DNA of 64,000 nucleotides from Afipia sp. OHSU_II-C1 (GCF_000497575.1 NZ_APJI01000006.1:270001-334000), one strand, 5' to 3'; shown: positions 22,802 to 32,098, counted from the stretch's first letter. Notes: a model not told the origin generated them from the sequence alone. Numbers and translations are program-made.

Positions 22802-24004
22802 CTATTCCGCAAGCTGCGGCGCGGTGTCTCCAGAGCGCAGCGTCAGCCGCGTCAGGATGAAAGCCGCCACCGCACAGATCGCGATGGTAGTCACCATCGG
22901 CAGCGCCGTCCCGTTGAAGAATGCACTGGCGACCACGATCATCATCGCGCCTGTGATCATCTGCAACGTGCCGCCCAGCGCCGACGCCATGCCGGCGATC
23001 GGGCCGTGATCTTCCAGCGACAGCACCATGGTGGAAGGAATCACCAGCCCAAGCCAGGCGTTGGCGATGAACAGCATCACCACCAGCACAGCGAGGCTGT
23101 CGACACCGGCGGCGGTCACCGCAAACAGAGTCAGCGTCGCCACCGTGAAGCAGGTCACCGCTACCGAGACCACACGCGCGATCCCGAACCGCCCGGCAAG
23201 ATAGCCGCTGAACTGCGAGGCCCCGATGAAGCCGACGGCGTTGATCGAGAAGATCAGACCGTACTGTGTCGGCGTCAGCCCGAAGTGTCCTATATAGATG
23301 AAGGACGAACTGGCGAGGAAAGCGAAGAAACTCGCCATGCCGAAACCGCCGATGAAGGTCAGGCCGAGGAAGCGCCAGTCGCGGAACAACTCGCCAAAAC
23401 CATCCAGCACGCTGCGGACGCTGACCTCCACCCGTTCCTCGGGCGGGCGCGTTTCAGGAAGCATGAAGGCGACCAGCAGAAAAGAGAGAACCGAGGCAAC
23501 GGTAACCGCGGCGAACACCGCGCGCCAGCCGAACGGCACGATCAGGCCGCTGCCGACAAGCGGTGCGAGGATCGGCGAAACGCTGAACACCAGCATGACA
23601 AGTGACATCAAACGTGTCGCATCGACGCCGCTGTGCAGGTCGCGAATCACCGCACGCGGAATCACCATCACCGCGGCTGCACCAAGGCCCTGCACGAAAC
23701 GGAAGAAGATCAGCCACGCGATGCTCGGCGCGAGACCGCAGCCGATGCTGCCGAGCGCAAACACCACGATCCCGAAATAAAGCGGCGGCTTGCGGCCCAC
23801 CATGTCCGAGACCGGACCGTAGACGATCTGGCAGACCCCGAACGCCACGAAGAACGCCATCAGCGTCATCTGGGTGGCCGCGGTGGATGCCTGAAGATCC
23901 GACGCGATCGCCGGCAGCGCGGGCAAATACATGTCGATGGCGAAAGGCCCGATCGCGGAGAGAAGCCCCAGCACGATCGCGTTTTTTGCAAAGCTTGAAG
24001 ACAT
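22802..24004 (-). CDS. Bcr/CflA family multidrug efflux MFS transporter
   Basis: This 400-residue protein has 12 predicted membrane helices. PAIASDLQAS after the first helix and GPVSDMVGRKPPL in the loop between helices 2 and 3 are typical of the Bcr/CflA drug:proton antiporters. The export substrate is unknown. It converges on cpdR, with 16 nt between stops. Confidence 0.9.
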   Translation of the reverse strand: MSSSFAKNAIVLGLLSAIGPFAIDMYLPALPAIASDLQASTAATQMTLMAFFVAFGVCQIVYGPVSDMVGRKPPLYFGIVVFALGSIGCGLAPSIAWLIFFRFVQGLGAAAVMVIPRAVIRDLHSGVDATRLMSLVMLVFSVSPILAPLVGSGLIVPFGWRAVFAAVTVASVLSFLLVAFMLPETRPPEERVEVSVRSVLDGFGELFRDWRFLGLTFIGGFGMASFFAFLASSSFIYIGHFGLTPTQYGLIFSINAVGFIGASQFSGYLAGRFGIARVVSVAVTCFTVATLTLFAVTAAGVDSLAVLVVMLFIANAWLGLVIPSTMVLSLEDHGPIAGMASALGGTLQMITGAMMIVVASAFFNGTALPMVTTIAICAVAAFILTRLTLRSGDTAPQLAE

Positions 24005-24156
24005 GGCGTGACGTATCCTGAACGTTCTTGTCGATTGTATGAGCGGGCGCGCGATCAGGCCGCGCGGCCGGCTGGCGAAGCTGTTGTGGCGGCCCGTGAA
24101 AAATGGTCAATGCCATGGAGAGCACTGTTGGCGTCAATCAGGAGACGGGACGGGAC

Positions 24157-24945
24157 ATGACCAAGGGACAACGGAAGGTGGCGCTGGTGACCGGCGCGGC
24201 GCGCGGTATCGGACTTGCCGCAGCGAAGCGGTTTCTGGCCGAAGGCTGGCAGGTCGCGTTGCTCGATATCGAAAAGGACCTGCTTGCCCAGACTTTCAAG
24301 ACCCTTGCAGCACCCGACACCACGCTGGCGATCCACTGCGACGTATCGGATGCCGACGCGGTCGCCGCCGCATTCAGGCAGGCGGTTCAGCACTTCGGAC
24401 GGCTCGACGCGCTGGTCAACAATGCCGGCATCGCGATCTTCAAACCGCTGCTGGAAACAACGCAAGCCGACTGGGACCGCGTGCTGGCGGTGAACCTGAC
24501 CGGGCCGTTCCTCTGCACACAGGCGGCAGCTCCCCTGATGCGCGAGACCGGCGGCGGCGCGATCGTGAACATCACCTCGATTTCGGCGCTTCGCGCCTCG
24601 ACGCTGCGCACCGCTTACGGCACCAGCAAGGCCGGCCTCGCCCATCTCACCAAACAGTTCGCCGTCGAACTCGCCACGCTCGGCATTCGCGTCAATGCCG
24701 TTGCGCCCGGCCCGGTCGACACCGCGATGGCGAAAGCAGTTCACACGCCTGCGATCCGCGCGGACTATCACGATACCATTCCACTCAACCGTTACGGCCT
24801 CGAGGAAGAACTCGCCGAGGCGATCTTCTTCCTGTGCAGCGATCGCGCCAGCTACATCACCGGGCAGATGCTGTGCGTTGACGGCGGCTTCGAGGCCACC
24901 GGCATCGGCTTGCCGACACTGCGGGGCGAAGGCCGCAACGGCTGA
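24157..24945 (+). CDS. SDR family oxidoreductase
   Basis: This 262-residue short-chain dehydrogenase has the cofactor motif TGAARGIG (residues 11-18), NNAG near 88, active-site Ser near 140 and YGTSKAG (Tyr, Lys) near 153. The C-terminal VDGGFEATG is typical of the classical FabG-like group. The substrate is unknown. The start with GGAG upstream is preferred over a frame start 54 nt earlier. It converges on the SoxR-controlled monooxygenase gene. Confidence 0.9.
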   Translation: MTKGQRKVALVTGAARGIGLAAAKRFLAEGWQVALLDIEKDLLAQTFKTLAAPDTTLAIHCDVSDADAVAAAFRQAVQHFGRLDALVNNAGIAIFKPLLETTQADWDRVLAVNLTGPFLCTQAAAPLMRETGGGAIVNITSISALRASTLRTAYGTSKAGLAHLTKQFAVELATLGIRVNAVAPGPVDTAMAKAVHTPAIRADYHDTIPLNRYGLEEELAEAIFFLCSDRASYITGQMLCVDGGFEATGIGLPTLRGEGRNG

Positions 24946-24964
24946 TAGCGGGCTGCTGGAAACC

Positions 24965-25345
24965 TCAGCATGCGCATGTGGCGGACGCGGTTGCGCGCTC
25001 GCGCCGCACGCTGTTCGCCTCGATCCGGGATTGCCCCATGCCTTCGGTGAGGTCCGAAATCCGGGCGTGATACTCGGCAAACATCGCTGTCTCAACCCAG
25101 CTTCGGTAATGGTCCTCCGTCTCGAAGACGCTGATGAGCAGCGCGGAGCCACCATCGATATCGCGATAGATCCGGCCCCCATGGAAGCCCGGCACACGAT
25201 CCGCAAAGCGATCGCGCGACGCCTCCAGCACAAGCTCCAGTTCGTCGAGCTTGCCCGGCTTGGGCGTGAAACTGTTGATGAGCACGAACGGCCGCGACGG
25301 GCCGTCCTGCGCTTGGGTTCGATCCTGATAGTTCGCTTCTGGCAT
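24965..25345 (-). CDS. antibiotic biosynthesis monooxygenase (ABM) domain protein
   Basis: This 126-residue protein has a ferredoxin-like ABM core (FVLINSFTPKPGK, then the SVFETEDHYRSW segment). Small ABM proteins act as quinol or heme monooxygenases or dimeric scavengers of reactive compounds. It is transcribed divergently from soxR under a promoter whose spacer contains a SoxR box, so it is probably a direct SoxR target. The tail ends CAC. Confidence 0.85.
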   Translation of the reverse strand: MPEANYQDRTQAQDGPSRPFVLINSFTPKPGKLDELELVLEASRDRFADRVPGFHGGRIYRDIDGGSALLISVFETEDHYRSWVETAMFAEYHARISDLTEGMGQSRIEANSVRRERATASATCAC

Positions 25346-25412
25346 GATTCCATCTCTGATTTTCGGCCGGTCGCATTCACTGCGTTGCGATGCTTGCGGC
25401 GACGATGAGGGC

Positions 25413-25443
25413 AGCCTAGAACCTCAAGTATAGTTGAGGTCAA
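25413..25443 (-). promoter_or_regulatory. SoxR-type promoter of the ABM gene
   Basis: On the minus strand TTGACC (25438-25443) and TAGGCT (25413-25418) are separated by 19 nt, the over-long spacing characteristic of SoxR/MerR-activated promoters such as E. coli soxS. The SoxR box fills the spacer and overlaps the -35 element. Confidence 0.85.
25422..25439. promoter_or_regulatory. SoxR binding site
   Basis: CCTCAAGTATAGTTGAGG is an 18-bp dyad that keeps the CCTCAA/TTGAGG arms of the E. coli soxS operator. It lies 10 nt before the soxR ATG, so SoxR probably controls both its own gene and the divergent monooxygenase. Confidence 0.92.
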
Positions 25444-25449
25444 GCAACG

Positions 25450-25908
25450 ATGAAGCAGAACAAACCCGCGGCAATTGCACGGGAGCTGAGCGTCGGCGAA
25501 GTCGCCGAACGCTGCGGCGTCGCCGTCTCCACGCTCCATTTCTACGAATCGAAGGGACTGATTTCGAGTTCGCGGAATCGCGGCAACCAGCGCCGCTATC
25601 CGCGAGCGGTGCTGCGCCGTGTCGCCATCATCAAGGTGGCGCAGAGCACCGGATTGCCGCTCGCGGCAATCCGGAATGCGTTGGCCTCGCTGCCCGATGG
25701 ACGAGTGCCTACGGTCAAGGACTGGGCCAGGCTGTCGGCGGCGTGGCGTGCCGATCTCGATGAGCGGATCGCCACATTGACCCGCCTGCGCGACCAGTTG
25801 AGCGGCTGTATCGGATGCGGCTGCCTGTCGCTGAAGACATGCCCTTTGCGCAATCCGGGTGACAGGGCAAGTGAGCGGGGTCCCGGTGCACGATTGTTTG
25901 ATCGATAG
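25450..25908 (+). CDS. soxR: redox-sensitive transcriptional activator SoxR
   Basis: This 152-residue MerR-family protein has an N-terminal winged helix ([20 protein letters not shown]) and the [2Fe-2S] ligand set [12 protein letters not shown] near 120-131, which defines SoxR. It senses redox-cycling compounds or superoxide by cluster oxidation. As in most non-enteric bacteria, no soxS is nearby. The target appears to be the neighbouring ABM gene. Confidence 0.96.
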   Translation: MKQNKPAAIARELSVGEVAERCGVAVSTLHFYESKGLISSSRNRGNQRRYPRAVLRRVAIIKVAQSTGLPLAAIRNALASLPDGRVPTVKDWARLSAAWRADLDERIATLTRLRDQLSGCIGCGCLSLKTCPLRNPGDRASERGPGARLFDR

Positions 25909-25929
25909 CATGGACACCGCATTGCTCCG

Positions 25930-26463
25930 TTACTTTTCCGCAACCGCCTTCATGCTGGTCAGGCCCTGCTGAAACTGGCCGCCGACCATGCGATCCATCT
26001 TGAAGACCATGTGCATGATCTTCGCCATGTAGGGCGCCGGACCATGCATGGCCCAGGTGACCGTCGTCGTGCTGCCCAGCGGCCGCATGGTGAATTCGGC
26101 GATGTTATGGGCCTCGAACGGGCTGAAGAAATCCAGCTTGATGACGACTTTGGACGCAGGCGTTGCCTCAAGAATCTCCATGCGGCCATGTCCGATGTTC
26201 TTGTTGCCGCTCCACTCGTACACGGAGCCCTTGCCGGTCGGTGCACCGCTGTAGGTCCGCTGCATGGCCGGATCGACATGTTCGTAAGGCGACCATGATC
26301 CCCAGTTCTTGTAATCGGTGATGAGCGGAAAGATCTTGTCCGCAGGCGCGTTGATGTCGATGGACCGCTCGATACGGAACGTGTTGGGCCGCAGCGCGGC
26401 GAGGATCAGAACGATCGCGATCGCAATCGCAAGAATGATGGCAATGTACATCAGGGTGGTCAT
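25930..26463 (-). CDS. SRPBCC family membrane-anchored protein
   Basis: This 177-residue protein has an N-terminal hydrophobic helix (residues 3-24) followed by a START/polyketide-cyclase fold (RSIDINAPADKIFPLI, then GHGRMEIL). Such proteins bind hydrophobic ligands. No specific ligand can be named. It is last in the ArsR-led operon, with GGAGAG 4-9 nt before the ATG. Confidence 0.85.
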   Translation of the reverse strand: MTTLMYIAIILAIAIAIVLILAALRPNTFRIERSIDINAPADKIFPLITDYKNWGSWSPYEHVDPAMQRTYSGAPTGKGSVYEWSGNKNIGHGRMEILEATPASKVVIKLDFFSPFEAHNIAEFTMRPLGSTTTVTWAMHGPAPYMAKIMHMVFKMDRMVGGQFQQGLTSMKAVAEK

Positions 26464-26498
26464 GTCACTCTCCGTTACAAATGAGATGGGTTCAGGCG

Positions 26499-26897
26499 TC
26501 AGCGACGCCAGGGAAAGATCAGGCGCAGCCGCTCGTCGCGGAGATAAAGCCCGCCCCAGAGCAAAATGCCGAGATAGACGCCGAACAGCGTGTGGCTGAA
26601 CAGCGGGCTGCCGGCGCGAACGTGCACATAGATGGCGCCGCCGAGATATCCGGTCAGCAGGATCGCGCCGAGCACCGAGGTCCGCGGATAGGCATAGAGC
26701 AGCGTCCCGAGCAGCGTCAGCACGCCAAGGGTGACCGCGAGGTTCGTCGGGATGCCGAGCTGCCGCGAGGTTTCGATGACAACATCGAGCGGAATCAGCT
26801 TGATGACGGCATCGAACAGCAGGAACAGGATCACCAGGCCGCTGAGGACGCGTCCGGTCCACAGCGCCGTCGTCGAAATCGGAACAAGTTCGTTCAT
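26499..26897 (-). CDS. DoxX family membrane protein
   Basis: The 132 residues contain four hydrophobic helices with the DoxX arrangement (GRVLSGLVILFLLFDA, GVLTLLGTLLYAYPRT, GAILLTGYLGGA). Function is unknown; homologues occur with redox and detoxification genes. It lies 17 nt after an SRPBCC gene in the same operon. Confidence 0.85.
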   Translation of the reverse strand: MNELVPISTTALWTGRVLSGLVILFLLFDAVIKLIPLDVVIETSRQLGIPTNLAVTLGVLTLLGTLLYAYPRTSVLGAILLTGYLGGAIYVHVRAGSPLFSHTLFGVYLGILLWGGLYLRDERLRLIFPWRR

Positions 26898-26914
26898 GGT
26901 GCCAGCTCCGGATA

Positions 26915-27445
26915 TCAGGCTTGCAGCGATGCGAGATACGCTGCGAGCTGATCCCACGTTCCGCCCCACCCCTGCGTCATGCTGGCGAAATTGCCCTCGA
27001 AGGTCGCACGCTCTTCATCCGAGCCATTGAGCGCGACCGTGCGATTGACCAGCAGGGTCTTGCCGCCCTTATCGATGAAGGTTGCAGTCCCCAGCATTTC
27101 GATCGGCCATGTCGGCGCCATCGGATGACGGCTCAGCCCGGCATTCTTGTCGGAGAACGAGCTGACAAAGACCAGCCGCTCGGGCTTGACGATCTCGCGG
27201 AACACCCATTTGCCCCACATCTCGCTGCCGTCCGGCGCCTGCATGCCGTAGTGAAAGATGCCGCCGGGCCTGAGGTCGAGATCTCCGACAATCATCCTGA
27301 AGCCCTTCGGACCCCACCATTTCATCAAATGATCCCGCTGGGTGAAAACCTTCCAGACCAGATCGCGCGGAGCATCGAACAGACGCTCGATGACGAATTC
27401 CTTGCTGTAGGTTTCCGCAAATGCGGCGGGCTGAGCTGAGGCCAT
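26915..27445 (-). CDS. SRPBCC (AHSA1-like) domain protein
   Basis: This 176-residue protein has the AHSA1/Aha1 START-like fold, beginning FVIERLFDAPRDLVWKVF, then MKWWGPKGF and the C-terminal WGGTWDQLAAYL. Such proteins are widely encoded with ArsR-type regulators. No catalytic residues are visible. Confidence 0.88.
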   Translation of the reverse strand: MASAQPAAFAETYSKEFVIERLFDAPRDLVWKVFTQRDHLMKWWGPKGFRMIVGDLDLRPGGIFHYGMQAPDGSEMWGKWVFREIVKPERLVFVSSFSDKNAGLSRHPMAPTWPIEMLGTATFIDKGGKTLLVNRTVALNGSDEERATFEGNFASMTQGWGGTWDQLAAYLASLQA

Positions 27446-27489
27446 TTCTTTTCTCCGAACGATATTTGCTTTTTGATGCGTGCTTGCGA

Positions 27490-27930
27490 TCACGCCGCCT
27501 TGACCGGCAATGGATGGGCGAAACTCCAGCCGTGGCCGAACGGGTCGACCACCTGTCCATAGCGCGCGCCCCAGAACGCATCCCACGGCGCCATGATGAC
27601 TTTCGCGCCGGCGTCGGCAGCACGCTTCACGGCTTCATCGCAGTTGGGGACCTCAAGATGAATGACGAAGGATGTGCCCCCCAGAACGTTAGGCGGACGG
27701 ATGCTGCTTTCAGGGTTCGCTTCGCAGTATTCCGAGAAGTGGTCATTCAGGAAGACCACCGCGCCATTCACCAGAAGCTGCGCATGCATCAGACGCTTGC
27801 CGTCCTCCGCCGGAAGACGCGTCACTTCGGTTGCGCCAAGCGCCTTCTTGTAGAACTCGATCGCATCGCTGGCGCCGTTGACGACGAGATGCGGAATGAG
27901 CGGAGGCAGCGTGGGATACTGGTCGGCCAT
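27490..27930 (-). CDS. VOC family protein (PhnB-like)
   Basis: This 146-residue protein has two beta-alpha-beta-beta-beta modules of the glyoxalase/bleomycin-resistance fold: IPHLVVNGASDAIEFYKKAL at the N-terminus and RYGQVVDPFGHGWSF at the C-terminus. Substrate is unknown. It is the second gene of the ArsR-led operon. Confidence 0.87.
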   Translation of the reverse strand: MADQYPTLPPLIPHLVVNGASDAIEFYKKALGATEVTRLPAEDGKRLMHAQLLVNGAVVFLNDHFSEYCEANPESSIRPPNVLGGTSFVIHLEVPNCDEAVKRAADAGAKVIMAPWDAFWGARYGQVVDPFGHGWSFAHPLPVKAA

Positions 27931-27986
27931 GGGATACCTCTCCGATTGGGTCTGATGTGATGTTTGAGTCTTGCCGAGAAGTGCTC

Positions 27987-28397
27987 TTACTTTTTTGAAG
28001 GTGCTCGCCGCGAAGAAGATTTCCGCTTCACGGTCCTGCGCTGCTTTGGAGAAGCTTCGAGCTTCTCCTTCGCCTGCAACTCGCCGAGATATTCTTCGAG
28101 GCGATCCAGACCCGCCTCCCAGAAGCGGCGATAGTTCTCAAGCCAGTCGTCGACTTCCTTGAGCGCCGCCGGTTCGATCTTGCATGGACGCCACTGCGCT
28201 TCGCGGCCGCGCGTCACGAGACCCGCATGCTCAAGCACTTTCAGATGCTTCGAGACCGCAGGCATGCTCATCGCAAACGGCTCCGCCAGTTCCGTCACCG
28301 ACGTTTCGCCGAGCACCAGCCGCGCAAGGATGGCGCGGCGGGTGGGATCGGCGAGGGCTGCGAATTTGATGCTGAGCGGGTCCATGTTCGCTTTCAT
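27987..28397 (-). CDS. ArsR family transcriptional regulator
   Basis: This 136-residue winged-helix protein has ALADPTRRAILARL (residues 14-27) and the recognition helix AMSMPAVSKHLKVLEHAGLV. It has no cysteine metal-binding site of ArsR/SmtB, so it belongs to the SRPBCC-associated subgroup with unknown inducer. A Lys/Arg-rich C-terminal tail of about 25 residues follows. It is first in a five-gene operon, and a 28-bp dyad just upstream is the likely autoregulatory operator. A second ATG four codons in is possible. Confidence 0.88.
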   Translation of the reverse strand: MKANMDPLSIKFAALADPTRRAILARLVLGETSVTELAEPFAMSMPAVSKHLKVLEHAGLVTRGREAQWRPCKIEPAALKEVDDWLENYRRFWEAGLDRLEEYLGELQAKEKLEASPKQRRTVKRKSSSRRAPSKK

Positions 28398-28399
28398 AT

Positions 28400-28427
28400 A
28401 ACCAGTAGGTTAAATAACCTAATGGTT
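28400..28427. promoter_or_regulatory. candidate ArsR operator (28-bp dyad)
   Basis: TAGGTTA and TAACCTA are perfect arms around AA, extended outward by AACCA and TGGTT with one mismatch. It is directly upstream of the ArsR gene. A possible minus-strand promoter, TTGTAC and TAACCT with 17 nt between them, overlaps it, so bound repressor would block transcription. Confidence 0.65.
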
Positions 28428-28512
28428 AGGTACAAGCGTTGCCCGAAACTGTCAAGCGGCTCTGATTGAAATTGCTGGATGGTGACGCGACGCCGCGGCG
28501 TCGCGATAAGGC

Positions 28513-31086
28513 TCAGTAATCCTTGAGCAAACGCTCGATGTAATCGAGTTCGATCTGCGGCCGCTGCGGGTCCGCGAGGCGGCGGCGCAGTTCTTCCAGA
28601 ATCCGCCGCACGCGCTGCACGTCGATCTCGCCGGGAATTTTCACCGTGAGATCGTCACTCCACTCACGGCCGTTGAGCGGCCGCCCCAGCGGGTCGGTGG
28701 TGTTGCCGCTGTTCTGCTGGCGGCCCATGCGATTGCCCGGTCCGCCATCCTGTCCCTCGCCCGGCTGCATCGACTGCGCAAGATTCTGCGCACCTTTGCG
28801 CAGCGCTTCGAGCGCCCGGCCCTGTGAATCGACCGCGCTGTCGGCGTTGCCCTGGCCAAGCTGGTTGCCCGCATCGCCCATCGCAGAATCGGCATCGCCG
28901 AGCGAGTCGCCGTCGTCCTGCTGGCCGTCCTGTCCCTGACCCGGCTGCTGGCCCTGGCCCGGCTGACCTTTCTCGCCGCGCCGGCCCGGCATCATGCCGT
29001 TCTTCTTCATGTCGTCGAGCAGCTTGCCCAGCCGGTCGCGCAGCGCCTGCTGGTCCTGACGCAGGCCGTCCATCGTGTTCTGGTCGCCCTGCTCGCCGCG
29101 GCTGCGGTCGCGGCGGGAATCCTGGCCCTGCTTGTATGTCTTGTCGCGCAACTGCTGCTGCTTGCGGATCATGTCGCCGAGTTCGTTGAGCGCCTGCTCC
29201 ATGTCGCCGTCGCCCTGCCCGGGCTGCGCCATCTGCAGGTTTTCCAGCATCTGCTGCATCTGATCGAGCAGCGCCCGCGCGGCATCCTTGTCGCCGGAGC
29301 GCGACAGCCGCTCCATGCGATCGATCATGTTTTTGAGATCCTGCTGGCGCATCACCTTGGTATTGGGATCGAGCGGCCGCGCCAGTTGCTGCGGATTGTT
29401 GCGCAGCTGTTCGGCGAGCTGGCGCATGAAGTTGTCCAGCGCCGCACGCAGGTTGTCGGTCAGCTTCTTGATTTCCTCGTCGCTGGCGCCGCGCTCCAGC
29501 GCTTCCTTCAAGGCATCCTGCGCGGCGCGCAGCGCCTTCTCGACATCGGTGATGTTGCCGTCCTCGATCGCGACCGCAAGCGCCCAAAGGTTGTCGACGG
29601 TTTCGCGCATGGCCTCGCGCGAACTGGCGTGACCGAGCTGGGATGCGATGCTGCGCAGACCGAGATAATGTCCGAGCTCGGGCATGAACGCTTCGGGCGC
29701 GATCATCAGCGCATCGAGCGCGATCAGCACCAGCGGCTTCTGGTTGGCGTCGAGCGCGAGATTGCGGCGCTGCTCGATCAGCGCGCGCGCCAGCGGTTTG
29801 ACAAACAGCCGCTCCGGCAGCCGCATGTCGAACGGTTCGCTGCGTCCCTCGTTGCCGGCTTCGTCCTTCGCGGTAAGGGTCAAGGTGACGTCGGCGCCGG
29901 CATACGGATTTTCGCTAAGATCCTTGACGGTCTGACCCACGCCATTGCGGGTGCGCACGTTCGGCAGTCCGAGCGTGATCGATGGCGGATCGAACAGCGG
30001 CTGCGGCCTGGCGCTGTCTTCGCCGGCGCTGCTGTCTTTCCCGGTCGCGCGCGGCGCGAACTGCGCGCGCGCTTCTGCCACGCCATAATCGTCTTCAAGC
30101 TTGTAGGACAACAGCAGCGCACCCTTGGCCTGCCGTTCAGGATCCTTGGCCAGCGAGATGCTCGGCGCGTGATCGGGCATGGCCTTGAAGGTCCATTGCG
30201 GCTGCCCCGAGGGCGAACGGACATGCGCCGTGCCATCGCCTGTAATGGTGAAGTGCCGCTCGCTGGTGCCTTGCGGTGCATTCGCGGTCACCGGAACTTC
30301 CGCCACGCCACCGGCAGCGGCGACATCGAGCCTGCCACCGCTGGAACGAACGATCAGCGTGCTCCCCGCCGGGACAGAGACAGGCCCCGTATCCGGCGCA
30401 GGCGCATCCTTGTTCAGGGAGTTCGACAGAATGATCGGCGGACGGCTGGTGTAAGGCGGCGGTGTCACCCATGCATCGACGCGGACATTCGCCGCGGAAA
30501 AGGCGCCGTCCCAGTCAAACGCCGCAACAACCCGCGCAAGACGATCGTTGCCCGCAGCGACGAAGGTCGCAACCATCAGCACGACCACCAGGCCGCGCAG
30601 CGCCCACGGATCGTGAAGCGCCAAACGCGGCGACGGCAGACCGGCGCGGATACGCTTGATCGAGGCCAGCGTGCGCGCACGCTGCTCTTGCCACAGCGCC
30701 TGCGTGATCGGGTCCTGCGACTTCAGGGTGTCCGTCAGCGCCGTCGCAGGGCGGTGGGGAATTCCGGTTCCGCGATCGAGCCGGCGCAGCGCATCCTCGC
30801 GCGTCGGCCAGCGAAACCGGATCGCCGGAATCAGGGCCACGGCGGCGAGCAGGGCAAAGACCGTAAATGCAACGATGCGCACGGCAAAGGGGAAAGCGAC
30901 CCAAAGACCTGCCCATGATGCCGCAAGGAACAGACCGACGACAGTCAACAGCCGCGCGAGATGCGGCCAGCCGCGCTCCCATGCGACCGCAAGCCGCGCC
31001 CGCCGCAAAGCCTGCGCCAACTGAAGACGCCGGGCCTCCTCGGCAGCGAGCGGATGCTCGGATGGGTCTGGGGTCGATCCGTTCAA
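28513..31086 (-). CDS. TIGR02302 family (DUF4175) membrane protein
   Basis: This protein of about 857 residues has two or three N-terminal membrane helices (AWERGWPHLARLL and LFLAASWAGLWVAFPF region), an extracytoplasmic domain, and a very long C-terminal coiled coil rich in Gln, Asp and Gly with runs such as GQPGQGQQPGQGQDGQQ. This matches the alphaproteobacterial TIGR02302 family of unknown function. The TTG start, with GGAGAG 4-9 nt upstream, is preferred; the frame extends 38 codons further without typical sequence. Confidence 0.88.
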   Translation of the reverse strand: MNGSTPDPSEHPLAAEEARRLQLAQALRRARLAVAWERGWPHLARLLTVVGLFLAASWAGLWVAFPFAVRIVAFTVFALLAAVALIPAIRFRWPTREDALRRLDRGTGIPHRPATALTDTLKSQDPITQALWQEQRARTLASIKRIRAGLPSPRLALHDPWALRGLVVVLMVATFVAAGNDRLARVVAAFDWDGAFSAANVRVDAWVTPPPYTSRPPIILSNSLNKDAPAPDTGPVSVPAGSTLIVRSSGGRLDVAAAGGVAEVPVTANAPQGTSERHFTITGDGTAHVRSPSGQPQWTFKAMPDHAPSISLAKDPERQAKGALLLSYKLEDDYGVAEARAQFAPRATGKDSSAGEDSARPQPLFDPPSITLGLPNVRTRNGVGQTVKDLSENPYAGADVTLTLTAKDEAGNEGRSEPFDMRLPERLFVKPLARALIEQRRNLALDANQKPLVLIALDALMIAPEAFMPELGHYLGLRSIASQLGHASSREAMRETVDNLWALAVAIEDGNITDVEKALRAAQDALKEALERGASDEEIKKLTDNLRAALDNFMRQLAEQLRNNPQQLARPLDPNTKVMRQQDLKNMIDRMERLSRSGDKDAARALLDQMQQMLENLQMAQPGQGDGDMEQALNELGDMIRKQQQLRDKTYKQGQDSRRDRSRGEQGDQNTMDGLRQDQQALRDRLGKLLDDMKKNGMMPGRRGEKGQPGQGQQPGQGQDGQQDDGDSLGDADSAMGDAGNQLGQGNADSAVDSQGRALEALRKGAQNLAQSMQPGEGQDGGPGNRMGRQQNSGNTTDPLGRPLNGREWSDDLTVKIPGEIDVQRVRRILEELRRRLADPQRPQIELDYIERLLKDY

Positions 31087-31367
31087 CAGGCTCTCCAGAG
31101 TCAGTTCAATGCAACCTAGTGATCCAGTTCTAACATTCGTACCATGGAGTAAAGCGAATGTCGGATACGGGACGTTAGCACAGCGGCGGCAATGAGGCAT
31201 GGCCTCAACGCCCTACCCACATGCAAAGCTGCGGCCAAAGAGGTAGGCTGCCTCCGAAAAGCGGGGCTTCCGTTTCACAAAAGCGTGACGCCAAGCCATA
31301 GTTCCCGGCCTTGGAAGCACGTTGCGGCGAGTTACCTCACGCGCACAATGCAGGCCGGAGATGCCCG

Positions 31368-32045
31368 ATGAGCCCCAACGCCAGCAAGGCATTCGCCGGA
31401 TTGCTGCGATCGCTGCTTGTCATCGCAGCGCTGTTTTTCATCCCGGCCTGGTCGCTGAGATTCTGGCAGGGCTGGGTCTATCTCGCGATCATGGGCGCCG
31501 CCTCCGCCGCCATCATCCTGTATCTCGCGAAATACGACGACGCGCTGATCGGACGGCGGCTCAAGGCTGGGCCGGTCGCCGAGAAAGAGAAGAGCCAGAA
31601 GATCATTCAGACTCTGACCGCGGTGTCCGGCGTCGTCGCGTTTCTGGTGCCCGGTTTCGATTTTCGCTGGCACTGGTCGGATGTCCCGGCAGCGCTGATC
31701 GTCCTGGGCGACATCGGCGTCGTGATCGGATACGTCATCATCTTTCTGGTTTTTCGCGAAAACTCTTACGCCTCCAGCATCGTCGAAGTTGCCGAAAGCC
31801 AGAAGGTCATCTCGACGGGGCCATATGCCGTCGTCCGCCATCCGATGTATTGCGGCGCGATCCTGATGTTTCTCGCAACGCCGCTGGCGCTCGGTTCATG
31901 GTGGGCCTTCATTCCCGTAGCCATCCTGAGTGCGATGGTCGCCGTGCGCCTGATCGATGAAGAGAGATTTCTCGTCATCCACCTGCCGGGCTACGATGCT
32001 TACCGTTCGCGCGTGCGTTACCGGCTGATTCCGGGAGTGTGGTAG
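31368..32045 (+). CDS. ICMT-like methyltransferase family membrane protein
   Basis: This 225-residue protein has four or five membrane helices and the C-terminal motif of isoprenylcysteine carboxyl methyltransferases and NnrU/PEMT relatives: STGPYAVVRHPMYCG near 157, then RLIDEERFL near 198, which bind SAM in known members. The acceptor in bacteria is unknown. CCGGAG lies 7 nt before the ATG. Confidence 0.85.
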   Translation: MSPNASKAFAGLLRSLLVIAALFFIPAWSLRFWQGWVYLAIMGAASAAIILYLAKYDDALIGRRLKAGPVAEKEKSQKIIQTLTAVSGVVAFLVPGFDFRWHWSDVPAALIVLGDIGVVIGYVIIFLVFRENSYASSIVEVAESQKVISTGPYAVVRHPMYCGAILMFLATPLALGSWWAFIPVAILSAMVAVRLIDEERFLVIHLPGYDAYRSRVRYRLIPGVW

Positions 32046-32098
32046 ATCGCAACCAGGGCAGCTGCGATCAAAGCCACGGAGCCTGTCTGCGCCGACCG

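Noticed and set aside
24055-25917. 620-codon open frame on the minus strand across the SDR, ABM and soxR region
   Set aside because: It runs antisense to SDR and soxR and through the ABM gene in another frame; the three genes have clear motifs and this frame has none.
29386-30918. 510-codon open frame on the plus strand within the TIGR02302 gene
   Set aside because: Antisense shadow; the Arg/Gln-rich translation is typical of the reverse strand of this repeat-rich gene.
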